DNA of 58,700 bases, from the NCBI RefSeq assembly GCF_900021165.1, contig NZ_FCOQ01000033.1, forward strand, positions 1 to 58,700, given 5' to 3'. The notes under the pieces were generated by a model. That model did no database searches, was not told the origin of the DNA, and saw nothing but the letters and a program-made list of their open reading frames with translations. The translations under genes and the position numbers were made by a program. Within the stretch, counting starts at the first letter, position 1; each line of letters starts with the position of its first letter. Of this stretch, positions 39,905 through 48,600 are shown piece by piece. This stretch comes from Paenibacillus phocaeensis (GTDB lineage Bacteria; Bacillota; Bacilli; Paenibacillales; Paenibacillaceae).

Positions 39905-40978
39905 TTACGACACCTTCTCTTTCTTGCGCTTCAGGTAAAACGGCTTCAGCACGATTCTCACGATGCCTTGAGCGGCAATGAAGAATATGATCGAACCGAT
40001 GACGATCTTGATCAACTCCGGAGGGACTCCGGCGCTAAAGCTCATCCCGGCAGAGCCGTACGTCAGCACGCCGTAAAGGATCGAGCCGAGCACCACGCCA
40101 AACGGATGGTTCATCCCAAGCAGCGCGACGGCGATGCCGTCAAAGCCGTACCCCGGAGAAGCGGCGAAGACAGATTGGTAGTGGAACACGCCAAGCACCT
40201 CAAAGGTCCCGGCCAAGCCGGCAAACACCCCGCTGATGAACATCGCCTTTACGATATTGCGGCTGACGTTCATCCCGGCGTATTCCGCCGCATTGGGGTT
40301 CAGACCTACGGAACGCATTTCGTAACCTTGCTTCGTTTTCCAGAGGTAAACAAAGAAGAATACCGCTGTGAGAAGGGCAATGACGGTTCCCCAATGGATC
40401 CGGGCACCGTTAAATACGTCGTTCAGGAAGGTCATGGACGCGGAGGCCGCGATGTCTTCCGAACGGTTTTGACCCTTAAGCAAGTAAAAGTTGCGGATCA
40501 CGTAATTGGACAAATAAAGCGCAGTCCAGTTCAGCATGATCGTGGTAATAACTTCGTTGATGCCTCGTTTCGCCTTCAGATAACCTGCGATCCCTGCCCA
40601 GAGGCCGCCTCCGAGCCCTCCGGCAATCACCGCCAGAGGAACCAGGATGCCGGAGGGCAATCCCGAGAACGACAACGACACCGCCGTAGCCACCGTCATG
40701 CCGATCAGAACCTGACCGTCCGCACCGATGTTGAACATGCCGGAACGGAAGGCAAACGCCACCGCCAAGCCGGTAAACATGAGCGGCGTAATCTGACGGA
40801 TGGTTTCCCCGAAGTCGTACGGATTGCCTACGACCCGCTGCAGAAGCGCGCTGTAGGCAACGACCGGATTGTATCCCCCGATCAGCATGACCACCGCACC
40901 AACCAACAAACCGAGTACGATCGCAACCAGCGGAAGAATGACGCTGTCCAATGTAAATATTTTTCGCAATTTATCCAA
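39905..40978 (-). CDS. nupP: nucleoside ABC transporter permease (NupP-like)
   Basis: A 357-residue permease of the same family as NupQ, with 'AFRSGMFNIGADGQVLIGMTVA' and the coupling loop 'YEMRSVGLNPNAAEYAGMNV'. It probably forms the heterodimeric pore with NupQ. The start is TTG 40978 with GGGGAGG upstream; it overlaps the end of the ATPase gene by eight bases. Confidence 0.88.
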   Translation of the reverse strand: MDKLRKIFTLDSVILPLVAIVLGLLVGAVVMLIGGYNPVVAYSALLQRVVGNPYDFGETIRQITPLMFTGLAVAFAFRSGMFNIGADGQVLIGMTVATAVSLSFSGLPSGILVPLAVIAGGLGGGLWAGIAGYLKAKRGINEVITTIMLNWTALYLSNYVIRNFYLLKGQNRSEDIAASASMTFLNDVFNGARIHWGTVIALLTAVFFFVYLWKTKQGYEMRSVGLNPNAAEYAGMNVSRNIVKAMFISGVFAGLAGTFEVLGVFHYQSVFAASPGYGFDGIAVALLGMNHPFGVVLGSILYGVLTYGSAGMSFSAGVPPELIKIVIGSIIFFIAAQGIVRIVLKPFYLKRKKEKVS

Positions 40979-42509
40979 CGCTTTGACCTCCCCGCTCCAG
41001 GCTTCCCGCCATCATTAGGCCAAGCTCTTGATCGTTGGTTTCCTGCGGCAGCACTTCGCCGACGATCCGTCCCTCATAAATGACGGCAATTCGATCAGAC
41101 ACGTTCATAATTTCGTCCAGCTCGAAGGAGATCAGCAATACCGCCTTGCCTTGGTCCCGCTGCTCAATCAGCTGTTTATGAACGAATTCGATCGCCCCGA
41201 CATCGAGTCCCCGCGTCGGCTGGGCCGCGATTAGAAGATCCGGGTTCTTGTCTATTTCCCGAGCAATAATCGCCTTCTGCTGGTTCCCTCCAGACAGAGA
41301 GCGGGCCTTCGTCTCCACGCTTGGCGTTCGCACGTCAAACGCTTCAACCAATTGCTTGGCATGCTCGTCAATCGCCTTCTGGTTCAGCAAACCTCCCTTG
41401 CTGTAAGGCGCTTGGTAATACGTCTCCAGCACCATATTTTCGCTGATGGAGAAGTCCAGAACCAGACCGTGCTTGTGGCGGTCTTCCGGGATATGCGACA
41501 ACCCGCTTTCGATAATCTTCCGCGCCGACAAATGGGAGATTTCCTTGCCCGACAGCTTGATCGATCCGGATTCGATTTTGCGCAGTCCCGTGATCGCTTC
41601 GATCAACTCGCTTTGACCGTTGCCGTCCACTCCGGCGATGCCGACGATTTCACCTGCGCGCACCTCCAGGTTCAGTCCATTAAGCACATGGATGCCATGT
41701 TTGCCCTTCGCCTTCAAATCCTGCACTTGCAGGACAGGTTGTCCGATTTGAGGTTCTTGTTTATCCACTTTAAAGGAGACGCCGCGGCCGACCATTTTCT
41801 CCGCGAGCTCTTTCGGGTTCGTCTTGTCCGTCTCCACGGTATCGATCACTTTACCGCGGCGGATAATCGTCACCCGGTCCGAGATCTCCATGATTTCCTT
41901 CAGCTTATGGGTAATCAAAATGATCGATTTCCCCTCCGCTACCAACCGTCTCATGATCGCCATCAATTCCTCGATCTCCTGAGGCGTAAGCACAGCGGTC
42001 GGCTCGTCAAATATAAGAATATCCGCGCCGCGGAACAGAATCTTCATAATTTCGACCCGTTGCTGCATCCCGACCGAGATATCGTGGATCTTCGAGTTAG
42101 GGTCGACCTGAAGGCCGTACTGCTCCGACAATTTCGCCACTTGGGCGGACGCCGATTTATAATCGATTTTAAGTCCCTTTGAGGGTTCCATGCCAAGAAT
42201 GATATTCTCGGTGACCGTGAAAGGTTGTACAAGCTTGAAATGCTGGTGAACCATCCCGATTCCCAGCTTAATCGCCTTATTCGGATTGTCGATCGTCACC
42301 GGCTGGCCGTTCATCTCAATCGAGCCTTCATCCGGCTGATAGAGGCCAAACAAAATGTTCATCAACGTCGATTTACCCGCACCGTTCTCGCCGAGCAAGG
42401 CATGTATTTCGCCCTTGCGCAGGGTCAGGCTGATGGAGTCGTTCGCGACAACACCGGGAAAACGCTTTGTGATTTGCTTCAACTCGACTACGGGAGCCGC
42501 AGCGTTCAT
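40971..42509 (-). CDS. nupO: nucleoside ABC transporter ATPase (NupO-like)
   Basis: A 512-residue protein with two fused ABC domains. The first has Walker A 'GENGAGKST', a signature region 'DISVGMQQRVEIMKILFRGADILIFDEPTAV'. The second has a degenerate Walker A 'GVDGNGQSE' and 'LSGGNQQKAIIAREIDKNPDLLIAAQPTRGLD'. This one-active, one-degenerate pattern is usual for sugar/nucleoside importers of this class. ATG 42509 follows GAGGG. Confidence 0.92.
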   Translation of the reverse strand: MNAAAPVVELKQITKRFPGVVANDSISLTLRKGEIHALLGENGAGKSTLMNILFGLYQPDEGSIEMNGQPVTIDNPNKAIKLGIGMVHQHFKLVQPFTVTENIILGMEPSKGLKIDYKSASAQVAKLSEQYGLQVDPNSKIHDISVGMQQRVEIMKILFRGADILIFDEPTAVLTPQEIEELMAIMRRLVAEGKSIILITHKLKEIMEISDRVTIIRRGKVIDTVETDKTNPKELAEKMVGRGVSFKVDKQEPQIGQPVLQVQDLKAKGKHGIHVLNGLNLEVRAGEIVGIAGVDGNGQSELIEAITGLRKIESGSIKLSGKEISHLSARKIIESGLSHIPEDRHKHGLVLDFSISENMVLETYYQAPYSKGGLLNQKAIDEHAKQLVEAFDVRTPSVETKARSLSGGNQQKAIIAREIDKNPDLLIAAQPTRGLDVGAIEFVHKQLIEQRDQGKAVLLISFELDEIMNVSDRIAVIYEGRIVGEVLPQETNDQELGLMMAGSLERGGQSVG

Positions 42510-42547
42510 GAAACCACCCTCACCATTATGGGATTAACGCAAGCAAC

Positions 42548-42571
42548 AAGGCCAGTTGATCCACTGGCCTT
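42548..42571 (-). terminator. hairpin between nupN and nupO
   Basis: A perfect stem AAGGCCAGT / ACTGGCCTT followed by a weak T-rich run. It may be a partial terminator or mRNA stabiliser that raises the level of binding protein over the ABC subunits. Confidence 0.6.
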
Positions 42572-42636
42572 GCCCGCTTGAATGACTCTATTATATTCCA
42601 CTGTCCATACGGACGTAAACGCTTCTGTCCGCGATA

Positions 42637-43722
42637 TTATTCGGCAGGAACCGTTACTTCACCGCTGACGATCTTTTGCTTAAATTCTTCTACCTTGTCC
42701 AGAACTTCTTGGCTCAGGTTCGGATTCTCATCCGGCAAGCCTACGCCGTCATCTTTCAACGTCAAGTTCGTGACTTGACCGCCCTTGAACGTACCGTCGA
42801 TGACTTGTTGAGTTACGTTCTTAACCGCCACGTCAACGCGCTTCATCATCGAAGTCAAAGTAACTTCATCGCCGAACTCAAGCGATTGGTCTTTGTCAAC
42901 GCCGATTACCCACATTTTGTTTGCGCCGCCGGCTTGGTTGCGAGCCGCCGCTTCGTTAAATACGCCGTTCCCTGTTTGACCTGCAGCCGGGAAAATGATG
43001 TCGGCGCCATCGTTGAACAATTGGGTTGCCAAGGATTTCCCGATATCCGGCTTGTCATAAGCCCCTGCATAAGTAACCGTTACTTTAGCATCCGGGTTCA
43101 CTGCGGCGACACCTGCTTGGAAACCAACTTCGAAACGTTTGATAACCGGGCTTTCGGCACCGCCGATGAAGCCGATTTTGTTCGTTTTCGTCGTCAGACC
43201 TGCAACTACGCCAACCAGGAAGGAACCTTCGTTTTCAGCAAATGTTACAGATTCTACGTTTGGAGCGTCAACGACGTTGTCGATAATCGCCATTTTCGCA
43301 TTTGGATTTGCATCGGCAACCTGTTTCGTAGCATCGCCTAGGTCGAAACCGATGGACCAAGTGAGGTCATATCCGCCTTGCACAAATTGAGTCAAGTTCG
43401 GAACGTAGTCGGAGCTTTGGGAACTTTGCAGATATTTGTTTTGAATCCCTTGCTCCTCATGCAACGCTTCGAGCGCTTCCCATGCGGATTGGTTGAAGGA
43501 TTTGTCGTTTACGCCGCCTACGTCAGTTACCAGACCGATCTTAAACTTCGATGCATCGGCTGTGTTCCCGCCGTTACCCGCTTGCGTGTTGTCGGCCGTA
43601 TTGCCAGCGTTGCCGGTATTTGTAGCTCCACCGTTGTTCGCTGCTTTGTTGTTGCCGCATCCCGCCAAAATCAGAGTAAATGCGAGCACCATGAGTAAAG
43701 ATAGCTTGAAGGCTTTGTTCAT
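42637..43722 (-). CDS. nupN: BMP-family nucleoside-binding lipoprotein (NupN-like)
   Basis: A 361-residue lipoprotein: signal peptide with lipobox 'LAGC' (Cys22), an Asn/Gly/Thr-rich linker (~25-55) and a BMP/PnrA domain ('KIGLVTDVGGVNDKSFNQSAWEAL', 'IGFIGGAESPVIKRFEVGFQAGV', 'GADIIFPAAGQTGNGVFNEA'). It captures nucleosides outside the membrane for NupOPQ. In B. subtilis the equivalent operon imports guanosine and other nucleosides. First gene of the operon. Confidence 0.92.
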   Translation of the reverse strand: MNKAFKLSLLMVLAFTLILAGCGNNKAANNGGATNTGNAGNTADNTQAGNGGNTADASKFKIGLVTDVGGVNDKSFNQSAWEALEALHEEQGIQNKYLQSSQSSDYVPNLTQFVQGGYDLTWSIGFDLGDATKQVADANPNAKMAIIDNVVDAPNVESVTFAENEGSFLVGVVAGLTTKTNKIGFIGGAESPVIKRFEVGFQAGVAAVNPDAKVTVTYAGAYDKPDIGKSLATQLFNDGADIIFPAAGQTGNGVFNEAAARNQAGGANKMWVIGVDKDQSLEFGDEVTLTSMMKRVDVAVKNVTQQVIDGTFKGGQVTNLTLKDDGVGLPDENPNLSQEVLDKVEEFKQKIVSGEVTVPAE

Positions 43723-43779
43723 TGCGGTTAATCCCCCTTAATATTTTGTGAGCCTTGTCTAAGTTGACCACACAGACCG

Positions 43780-43808
43780 ATTATACCTGTAAAATAGGCT
43801 AAAATCCA
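43780..43808 (-). promoter_or_regulatory. candidate promoter of the nup operon
   Basis: TGGATT, 17-bp spacer, TATAAT on the minus strand, about 60 bases before nupN. The -35 is weak. Confidence 0.45.
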
Positions 43809-44165
43809 TACCTTTAATAACCCTGGGTTAAATAATTTTCGCCTTTATTTTCAATAAAACGCTTACTTTCGACAAACGTATCATCCAATGTTCGCATCAT
43901 GTAAAGTTATTCCGGCAGCAACATTTTTTTCAACTCTTCGCCCCCGGCTCACATGTTAACCTTGGCGTTCTCCCGGGTTCTTCCGAATTGACTGGGGCAG
44001 GTTATGCGGCTTACCTATAGCATTCCTAAATTTCCACATTTCCATGCTAATCCGGCGGATTTTCTGCTAAAGACGCCCGGATCATCCGGTGTGTCCGCCC
44101 ATGATTTTCCAGTCAATCAGAAGCACATCTGCTCCGCTTAAGGATCCCGGCTGACCCGTATCCCC
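43809..44165. other. gene-free region between the nup promoter and rplT terminator
   Basis: About 355 bases with no supported ORF. It is AT-rich near the nup promoter and GC-rich toward rplT. A partial CodY-like AATTTTC occurs at 43834-43840, but no full site is seen. I found no purine riboswitch pattern. Confidence 0.4.
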
Positions 44166-44207
44166 AAAAAAAGCGCCGCCCCGGAACCAACCGGAAACAG
44201 CGCCTTT
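44166..44207 (-). terminator. terminator after rplT
   Basis: On the minus strand AAAGGCGC..CCGG / CCGG..GCGCTTTTTTT, just after rplT. Confidence 0.85.
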
Positions 44208-44218
44208 ATCGTTTGTAC

Positions 44219-44578
44219 TTAAGCGTTGATTTTCTCTTTAGCTACAGCAGCCAAAGAATTGAAGGCATTCAGATCGTTTACTGCGAGATCAGCCAGCATT
44301 TTGCGGTTGATGTTCACTTCAGCGAGCTTCAGGCCATGCATCAATTTGCTGTAGGACAAACCGTTCATGCGTGCTGCTGCATTAATACGGACGATCCACA
44401 GTTTGCGGAAGTCGCGTTTTTTCGTGCGGCGGTCACGGTATGCGTACAGCAAGGATTTCATCACTTGCTCGTTAGCGGTTTTGAAGATGCGGTGTTTCGA
44501 ACCAAAATAACCTTTAGCCAGTTTCAATACTTTTTTATGACGACGACGAACGACGAATCCGCCTTTTACTCTTGCCAT
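44219..44578 (-). CDS. rplT: 50S ribosomal protein L20
   Basis: A 119-residue basic protein, full family length: 'RRRHKKVLKLAKGYFGSKHRIFKTANEQVMKSLLYAYRDRRTKKRDFRKLWIVRINAA' region. It binds 23S rRNA early in assembly and represses its own operon through the leader before infC. ATG 44578 follows GGGAGG. Confidence 0.98.
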   Translation of the reverse strand: MARVKGGFVVRRRHKKVLKLAKGYFGSKHRIFKTANEQVMKSLLYAYRDRRTKKRDFRKLWIVRINAAARMNGLSYSKLMHGLKLAEVNINRKMLADLAVNDLNAFNSLAAVAKEKINA

Positions 44579-44621
44579 TTAAAAAACCTCCCAATAAGTT
44601 GTGTTAATTGTTCCTCGGAAA

Positions 44622-44822
44622 TTACTTCAGGTTTGCCAGTTGTTGTTTCATGCGGCTAACGTCACCTGCGTATGCAACAGGGCTGTTGGCCAAAACACGT
44701 TTTGCACGTTTCGACTTATGGGACAGCAAGTGATTGCGGTTCGCTTTGTAACGTCTTACTTTACCGGATCCGGTAATTTTGAAGCGGCCTTTCAGGCTGC
44801 TGTGGGTTTTCATTTTAGGCAT
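44622..44822 (-). CDS. rpmI: 50S ribosomal protein L35
   Basis: A 66-residue protein with the L35 pattern 'MPKMKTHSSLKGRFKITGSGKVRRYKANRNHLLSHKS'. ATG 44822 follows GAGGGGG. It lies between infC and rplT, the universal Firmicute order. Confidence 0.98.
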   Translation of the reverse strand: MPKMKTHSSLKGRFKITGSGKVRRYKANRNHLLSHKSKRAKRVLANSPVAYAGDVSRMKQQLANLK

Positions 44823-44908
44823 TGTACTTCCCCCTCAAAGTTTGTAACGTCCGCTTTCTCTTCCGAGTCATCCCGCCATCGGAATGATTCTATATAGAAA
44901 ACAAACGA

Positions 44909-45421
44909 TTAGTTTTTCGGTGCCAGAATCATGATCATGCTGCGTCCTTCGAGCTTCGGAACGCGCTCTACGTTCGAGATTTCCGCAACCTCTTCCTTGA
45001 CGCGGTCGAGAATTTTCTTCCCGATGTCGGCATGGGTGATTTCCCGTCCGCGGAAGCGAACCGAGCATTTTACCTTGTCGCCATCTTTCAAAAATTTGAT
45101 CACATTGCGAAGTTTCGTTTGGAAATCGTGTTCCTCAATGTTCGCACGGAACCACACTTCCTTGATGTCCACAATCTTCTGATTCTTGCGGGCTTCCTTC
45201 TCTTTCTTCTGCTGCTCGTAACGGAACTTGCCATAGTCCATAATCCGGCATACCGGCGGTTTGGCAGTCGGCGCAACGTTCACCAGATCCAGATTCAGGT
45301 CGATCGCCATCTGCAGTGCTTCGCGCAGCGGCTTGATGCCGATTTGTTCCCCTTCAGCACCCACCAGACGGACTTCTTTCGCACGAATCTCATCATTGAT
45401 CAAATGTTCCTTACTGATAAT
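44909..45421 (-). CDS. infC: translation initiation factor IF-3
   Basis: A 170-residue factor with N-terminal domain ('INDEIRAKEVRLVGAEGEQIGIKPLREAL'), linker and C-terminal domain ('VWFRANIEEHDFQTKLRNVIKFLKDGDKVKCSVRFRGREITH'). It binds the 30S subunit and checks start codons. The start is placed at ATT 45421, seven bases after GGAGG, because it gives the family N-terminus 'MISKEHLINDEI'; the TTG at 45403 has no SD. An AUU start is a known device for IF-3 autoregulation. Confidence 0.93.
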   Translation of the reverse strand: MISKEHLINDEIRAKEVRLVGAEGEQIGIKPLREALQMAIDLNLDLVNVAPTAKPPVCRIMDYGKFRYEQQKKEKEARKNQKIVDIKEVWFRANIEEHDFQTKLRNVIKFLKDGDKVKCSVRFRGREITHADIGKKILDRVKEEVAEISNVERVPKLEGRSMIMILAPKN

Positions 45422-45473
45422 TCTCCACCTCCAAATGGTCTTAAGGCATGACTTGGACCGGTACTACTCACAC

Positions 45474-45633
45474 ACATAAAAAGGATGCAGGTCCTCACCC
45501 GCATCCCTCATTGATCATCGTTAGTCTTCATGAACATTCATTCATAAATCAACGGATCAAAACCAGCCAACACAAACGTCGGTCAGGTGAGAAGCCGGGG
45601 CCTCTGCTTGCAATCCAAAAACTTCTTGCAACC
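45474..45633 (-). ncRNA. L20 (infC-rpmI-rplT) leader RNA
   Basis: A transcribed leader between the promoter and infC. It contains GGCTTCTCACCTGACCG, like known L20 leaders, and ends in a terminator stem GGATGC...GCATCC with TTTTTATG on the minus strand. L20 binding should stabilise the terminated form. Confidence 0.75.
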
Positions 45634-45639
45634 TCAAAT

Positions 45640-45668
45640 ACTATATCATGCGGGATCCACCAAGTCAA
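45640..45668 (-). promoter_or_regulatory. sigma-A promoter of infC-rpmI-rplT
   Basis: TTGACT, 17-bp spacer, TATAGT on the minus strand, directly before the leader. Confidence 0.8.
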
Positions 45669-45738
45669 GGGCGGACAGCAAAAAAGGTGGGACCGCGAAT
45701 TGCATCCTGCCATCCGCCGCCAACCGAGCTACGTTAGG

Positions 45739-45946
45739 CTAAATAGAGGACTTTTATACCCTTATTTGGCCGCCACTCGCTTAGCGGATGAAGATAAGGG
45801 CATTTTATGGCCTTATTTGTGCAAAACCGCACCAAAACCGCTTGTTTTAGCGCCTTTTCTCAAAAATAGGGGAAATAAATTCCTCTATTTTGCCGCAAAC
45901 TCGTGATTCGCGCTAAATAAGGCCATGTTTTACCGCTATTTTGCCG
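45739..45946. repeat. cluster of four degenerate palindromes
   Basis: Four units of about 30-35 bp at 45739-45772, 45793-45822, 45862-45895 and 45912-45946. Each has an AAATARRGG-like left arm and a CC(T)TATTT-like right arm, and three end in GCCG. The third folds as AAAATAGGGGAA / TTCCTCTATTTT. No ORF is supported. Confidence 0.6.
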
Positions 45947-45982
45947 GCAGACCCAAAAGGCCTATATCCGCCACACGCAGGG

Positions 45983-46146
45983 CCCGGCTGAATTCAAGAT
46001 TCGATGCCGAGCCCGCTTCGTCAGCTATAACTTCGTGATAAGAAAAACTTTATCGATGTAATTCTTAGGAGCCAGACCGCCTTAAGCAGAAGTTTTTCTT
46101 GCGATATAAGGATGCCTTGTCTACGAAAATGATTCATCCTTATATC
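45983..46146. repeat. dispersed repeat, reversed and diverged copy E, with hairpins
   Basis: GCCCGGCTGAATTCAAGATT followed by CGATGCCGA is the reverse complement of the core of copies A and B. Downstream, TAAGAAAAACTT / AAGTTTTTCTT and the perfect 12-bp stem GATATAAGGATG / CATCCTTATATC (46103-46146) follow. The last stem ends 26 bases from the glycosyltransferase stop codon and may help end its transcript. Confidence 0.6.
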
Positions 46147-46171
46147 TTCAAAAGTCGGTTTTTAACTATCC

Positions 46172-47413
46172 TTAACTTACCTTGTTGCTTTGGACTTCTT
46201 CCAGGCGTACCACACGCGTATGCTGCGTATGACTCCATTGCTTGTTGTTCTGCGTGAAGAAGGCATAGAACGTGATCGGCCACCAGGAAACCAGGTAAAT
46301 CGGGAACAGGATCAGGTAAGCATACACCTTCTTGGACTTCACCTTCTCCAGGAACATCGCCATCAGGAAAATAAAGACGTTGGCGACAATCGCCACATAG
46401 GATACCCACATCGGCAGGTAACCGTACAGCGTGTCGATATGCGGTCCGCTTAGCAGGGACTGGTCAACCCAGATAAATGCCGTCAGCAGGAAGGTCAGCA
46501 GCACGACGTATACATTAGCGCCGTAGAGAGCCATGTCCAGCTTGACCATGTTGCGCTCCTTGATACTCTTCCAGAGCAGCGGGAAGAAGTAGCGGCGAGC
46601 CACGGTGAAGTGCCCCTGCATCCAGCGCAAGCGTTGGCGCGCCGAGGCTTTGAACGTCAACGGCTTCTCGTCGAACAGCTTGGCGTCATAATTAAATACC
46701 GGGTACACACCGCGTTCGACGCAGCGCATCGTAAACTCCAGGTCCTCGACCAGGCTCGTCGCACCCCAGCCGATCTCCTTCAACAGCTCGGTTTCGAAGC
46801 ACATCCCCGTGCCCCCGAGGAAATTCGCCATCTTCAGATTCGTCCGGGACAGCTGCCACAGACGGTTGCAATACCAGTAGGAGATCCCGTAAGAAGCGGT
46901 GATCCAGGAATCCTCCGGATTCTTCGTATCGATGTAGCCTTGGATGACCCGAGCGCCGGAGCACAAATCGTTGTTCATTTCGCGCAGGAAATCCGGATGA
47001 ACCAGGTTGTCAGCGTCGAACATGACGACCGCGTCGTATTGGCGCGGCATTTTCCACAGTTGCTTCAGCATCCATTCAATCGCGTAGCCTTTCCCCCGAA
47101 GATGCGGGTTGCTGCGCACGCAAGCGTTCATGCCGTGGCTGCGGACGATGCTCGCGGTATTGTCGGTACAGTTATCGCAAATGACAAATACGTCGTACAA
47201 ATCTTTCGGATAGTTGAGCTGCTTCAAATTCTCCATCAAAGCCCCAACGACTTTTTCCTCGTTATGCGCCGCGACCAGCACCGCAAAGGACTTGCTTGGT
47301 GCGTGCTGAACTTTGTTCTTCTTCCTGTACATCCCAAATAACGCCAAACCAAATTGATACACCCCTACCACCGCAAGCACGACCTGCAGTGAGACCAAGA
47401 TGACATCCAACAT
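46172..47413 (-). CDS. membrane glycosyltransferase, family 2
   Basis: A 413-residue protein: one N-terminal membrane helix, a GT-A catalytic domain with 'VAAHNEEKVVGALM', 'VICDNCTDNTASIV', the DxD 'VMFDADN', 'SLVEDLEFTMR' and 'RQRLRWMQGH' (a QxxRW-like motif of processive enzymes), then three to four C-terminal helices. It probably polymerises or transfers a UDP-sugar at the membrane, as in NodC/BcsA/PgaC-like enzymes. The product is unknown; no export partner is adjacent. ATG 47413 follows AGGGGGC. Confidence 0.83.
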   Translation of the reverse strand: MLDVILVSLQVVLAVVGVYQFGLALFGMYRKKNKVQHAPSKSFAVLVAAHNEEKVVGALMENLKQLNYPKDLYDVFVICDNCTDNTASIVRSHGMNACVRSNPHLRGKGYAIEWMLKQLWKMPRQYDAVVMFDADNLVHPDFLREMNNDLCSGARVIQGYIDTKNPEDSWITASYGISYWYCNRLWQLSRTNLKMANFLGGTGMCFETELLKEIGWGATSLVEDLEFTMRCVERGVYPVFNYDAKLFDEKPLTFKASARQRLRWMQGHFTVARRYFFPLLWKSIKERNMVKLDMALYGANVYVVLLTFLLTAFIWVDQSLLSGPHIDTLYGYLPMWVSYVAIVANVFIFLMAMFLEKVKSKKVYAYLILFPIYLVSWWPITFYAFFTQNNKQWSHTQHTRVVRLEEVQSNKVS

Positions 47414-48021
47414 GATTTCTTGCCCCCTTTTTCCCCGATGTTTTTTTCTTTGTTTCGGAGTTTTTTAGTTGTAATGACCCTTTAGATTTTCATTTCTTTT
47501 TTTCTCTGATCCGATGGCCGGCTCTTTTTTTTAAACCATTACGATTTTCCATGAGTTGACTGTTTTTGTCAAAACGACTATGGCCCCGCTGTTGCTCAAA
47601 TACCTTGAAGTCCGGCAAATTTGGCATACAGGACCCCCGCATCCTGCTTTCAGGTACGGTTACATCTTATTTTCATCACTTTTGGCACTTTTTATTTCTA
47701 ATTTCTTCTTTTTTGTGATCAACCGGCTGACGACCCGTTGGCCTTTCATCTACATAAACGGGAGAACCCAGCAAAAAGTTTACAATTCTGCACCCTTTTT
47801 TTTAAACTTATTTGCTATGATTTGAATCATTGTACAGGGACGAAGAACAGAATGTCAAAAAAGAGCACGGCCTGCAACGAAAAAAACGTCCTTGAAAAGG
47901 CCATGGATTAAAAATATGATAAGTCTAACCTGAAAATGCCATGCTATTTGAAACGGGCGGCCCTTGGACGGGCAGTTTTCGGGCGGATAGAACGCGGCCA
48001 AACATCGTGCGGAGGGATTTC
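47414..48021. other. AT-rich gene-free region between GT2 and PAP2 genes
   Basis: About 600 bases with long T-runs and no ORF with a credible RBS and family match. It must hold the divergent promoters of the glycosyltransferase and PAP2 genes; I could not assign them confidently. Confidence 0.45.
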
Positions 48022-48549
48022 ATGACTCGTTTATTCCATAAGCTTCAACAACTCGACCGGCAGCTCTTTGTAGGGATCAACGGCCGCCTGCACCGCAGCT
48101 TTTTGAATTTCTGGCTGTATCATTTAACCCATATAGGAGGAGCTTGGTTTACGATCCTTTCGTCCTTGCTCATCTGGTTAGCGGCTCCGCAGCCTTGGAG
48201 CAAAATCGGGCTGCAGTCCTGCGCTGCGCTGGCAATCAGTCATCTTCCGGTCGCGCTGGTAAAGAAAACCTACCCGCGCCTTCGGCCTTACTTAACGTTG
48301 CCGGGGACGAACACCTTCCGAAATCCGTTGACGGACCACTCCTTTCCATCCGGGCATACGACGGCGATATTCTCCGTCACCGTGCCGTTTATGGCGGCCG
48401 CTCCCGGGCTTATCCTCGTCCTGTTGCCGGTGGCTCTGCTCGTCGCCGTTTCGCGGATTTATCTAGGGTTGCATTACCCTTCGGACACCCTGGCGGGAGC
48501 CGTCATCGGCTCCTCCGTAGCGCTTGGAACGGTTGCATTATGGGCATAA
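48022..48549 (+). CDS. PAP2-family phosphatase
   Basis: A 175-residue membrane protein with the three phosphatase motifs: 'KKTYPRLRP' (KxxxxxxRP), 'PSGHT' and 'SRIYLGLHYPSD' (SRxxxxxHxxxD). About five helices. It probably dephosphorylates a lipid phosphate such as undecaprenyl-PP, phosphatidic acid or PGP. ATG 48022 follows GGAGG. It is 51 bases upstream of the MGDG-synthase-like gene on the same strand, which suggests a shared lipid role. Confidence 0.85.
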   Translation: MTRLFHKLQQLDRQLFVGINGRLHRSFLNFWLYHLTHIGGAWFTILSSLLIWLAAPQPWSKIGLQSCAALAISHLPVALVKKTYPRLRPYLTLPGTNTFRNPLTDHSFPSGHTTAIFSVTVPFMAAAPGLILVLLPVALLVAVSRIYLGLHYPSDTLAGAVIGSSVALGTVALWA

Positions 48550-48600
48550 AGGGGATATTGTAGACAGTAGGAAAACCTTGCAGGAAAAGGTGAAACCAAA

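Noticed and set aside
45448..45906. A plus-strand frame of 152 codons opposite the L20 leader.
   Set aside because: It covers the terminator, promoter and palindrome cluster, has no RBS, and shows no protein-like pattern.
47556..47825. A hydrophobic 89-codon frame in the GT2-PAP2 gap.
   Set aside because: No RBS, a TTG start only, and AT-rich DNA whose Phe/Leu codons mimic membrane helices.
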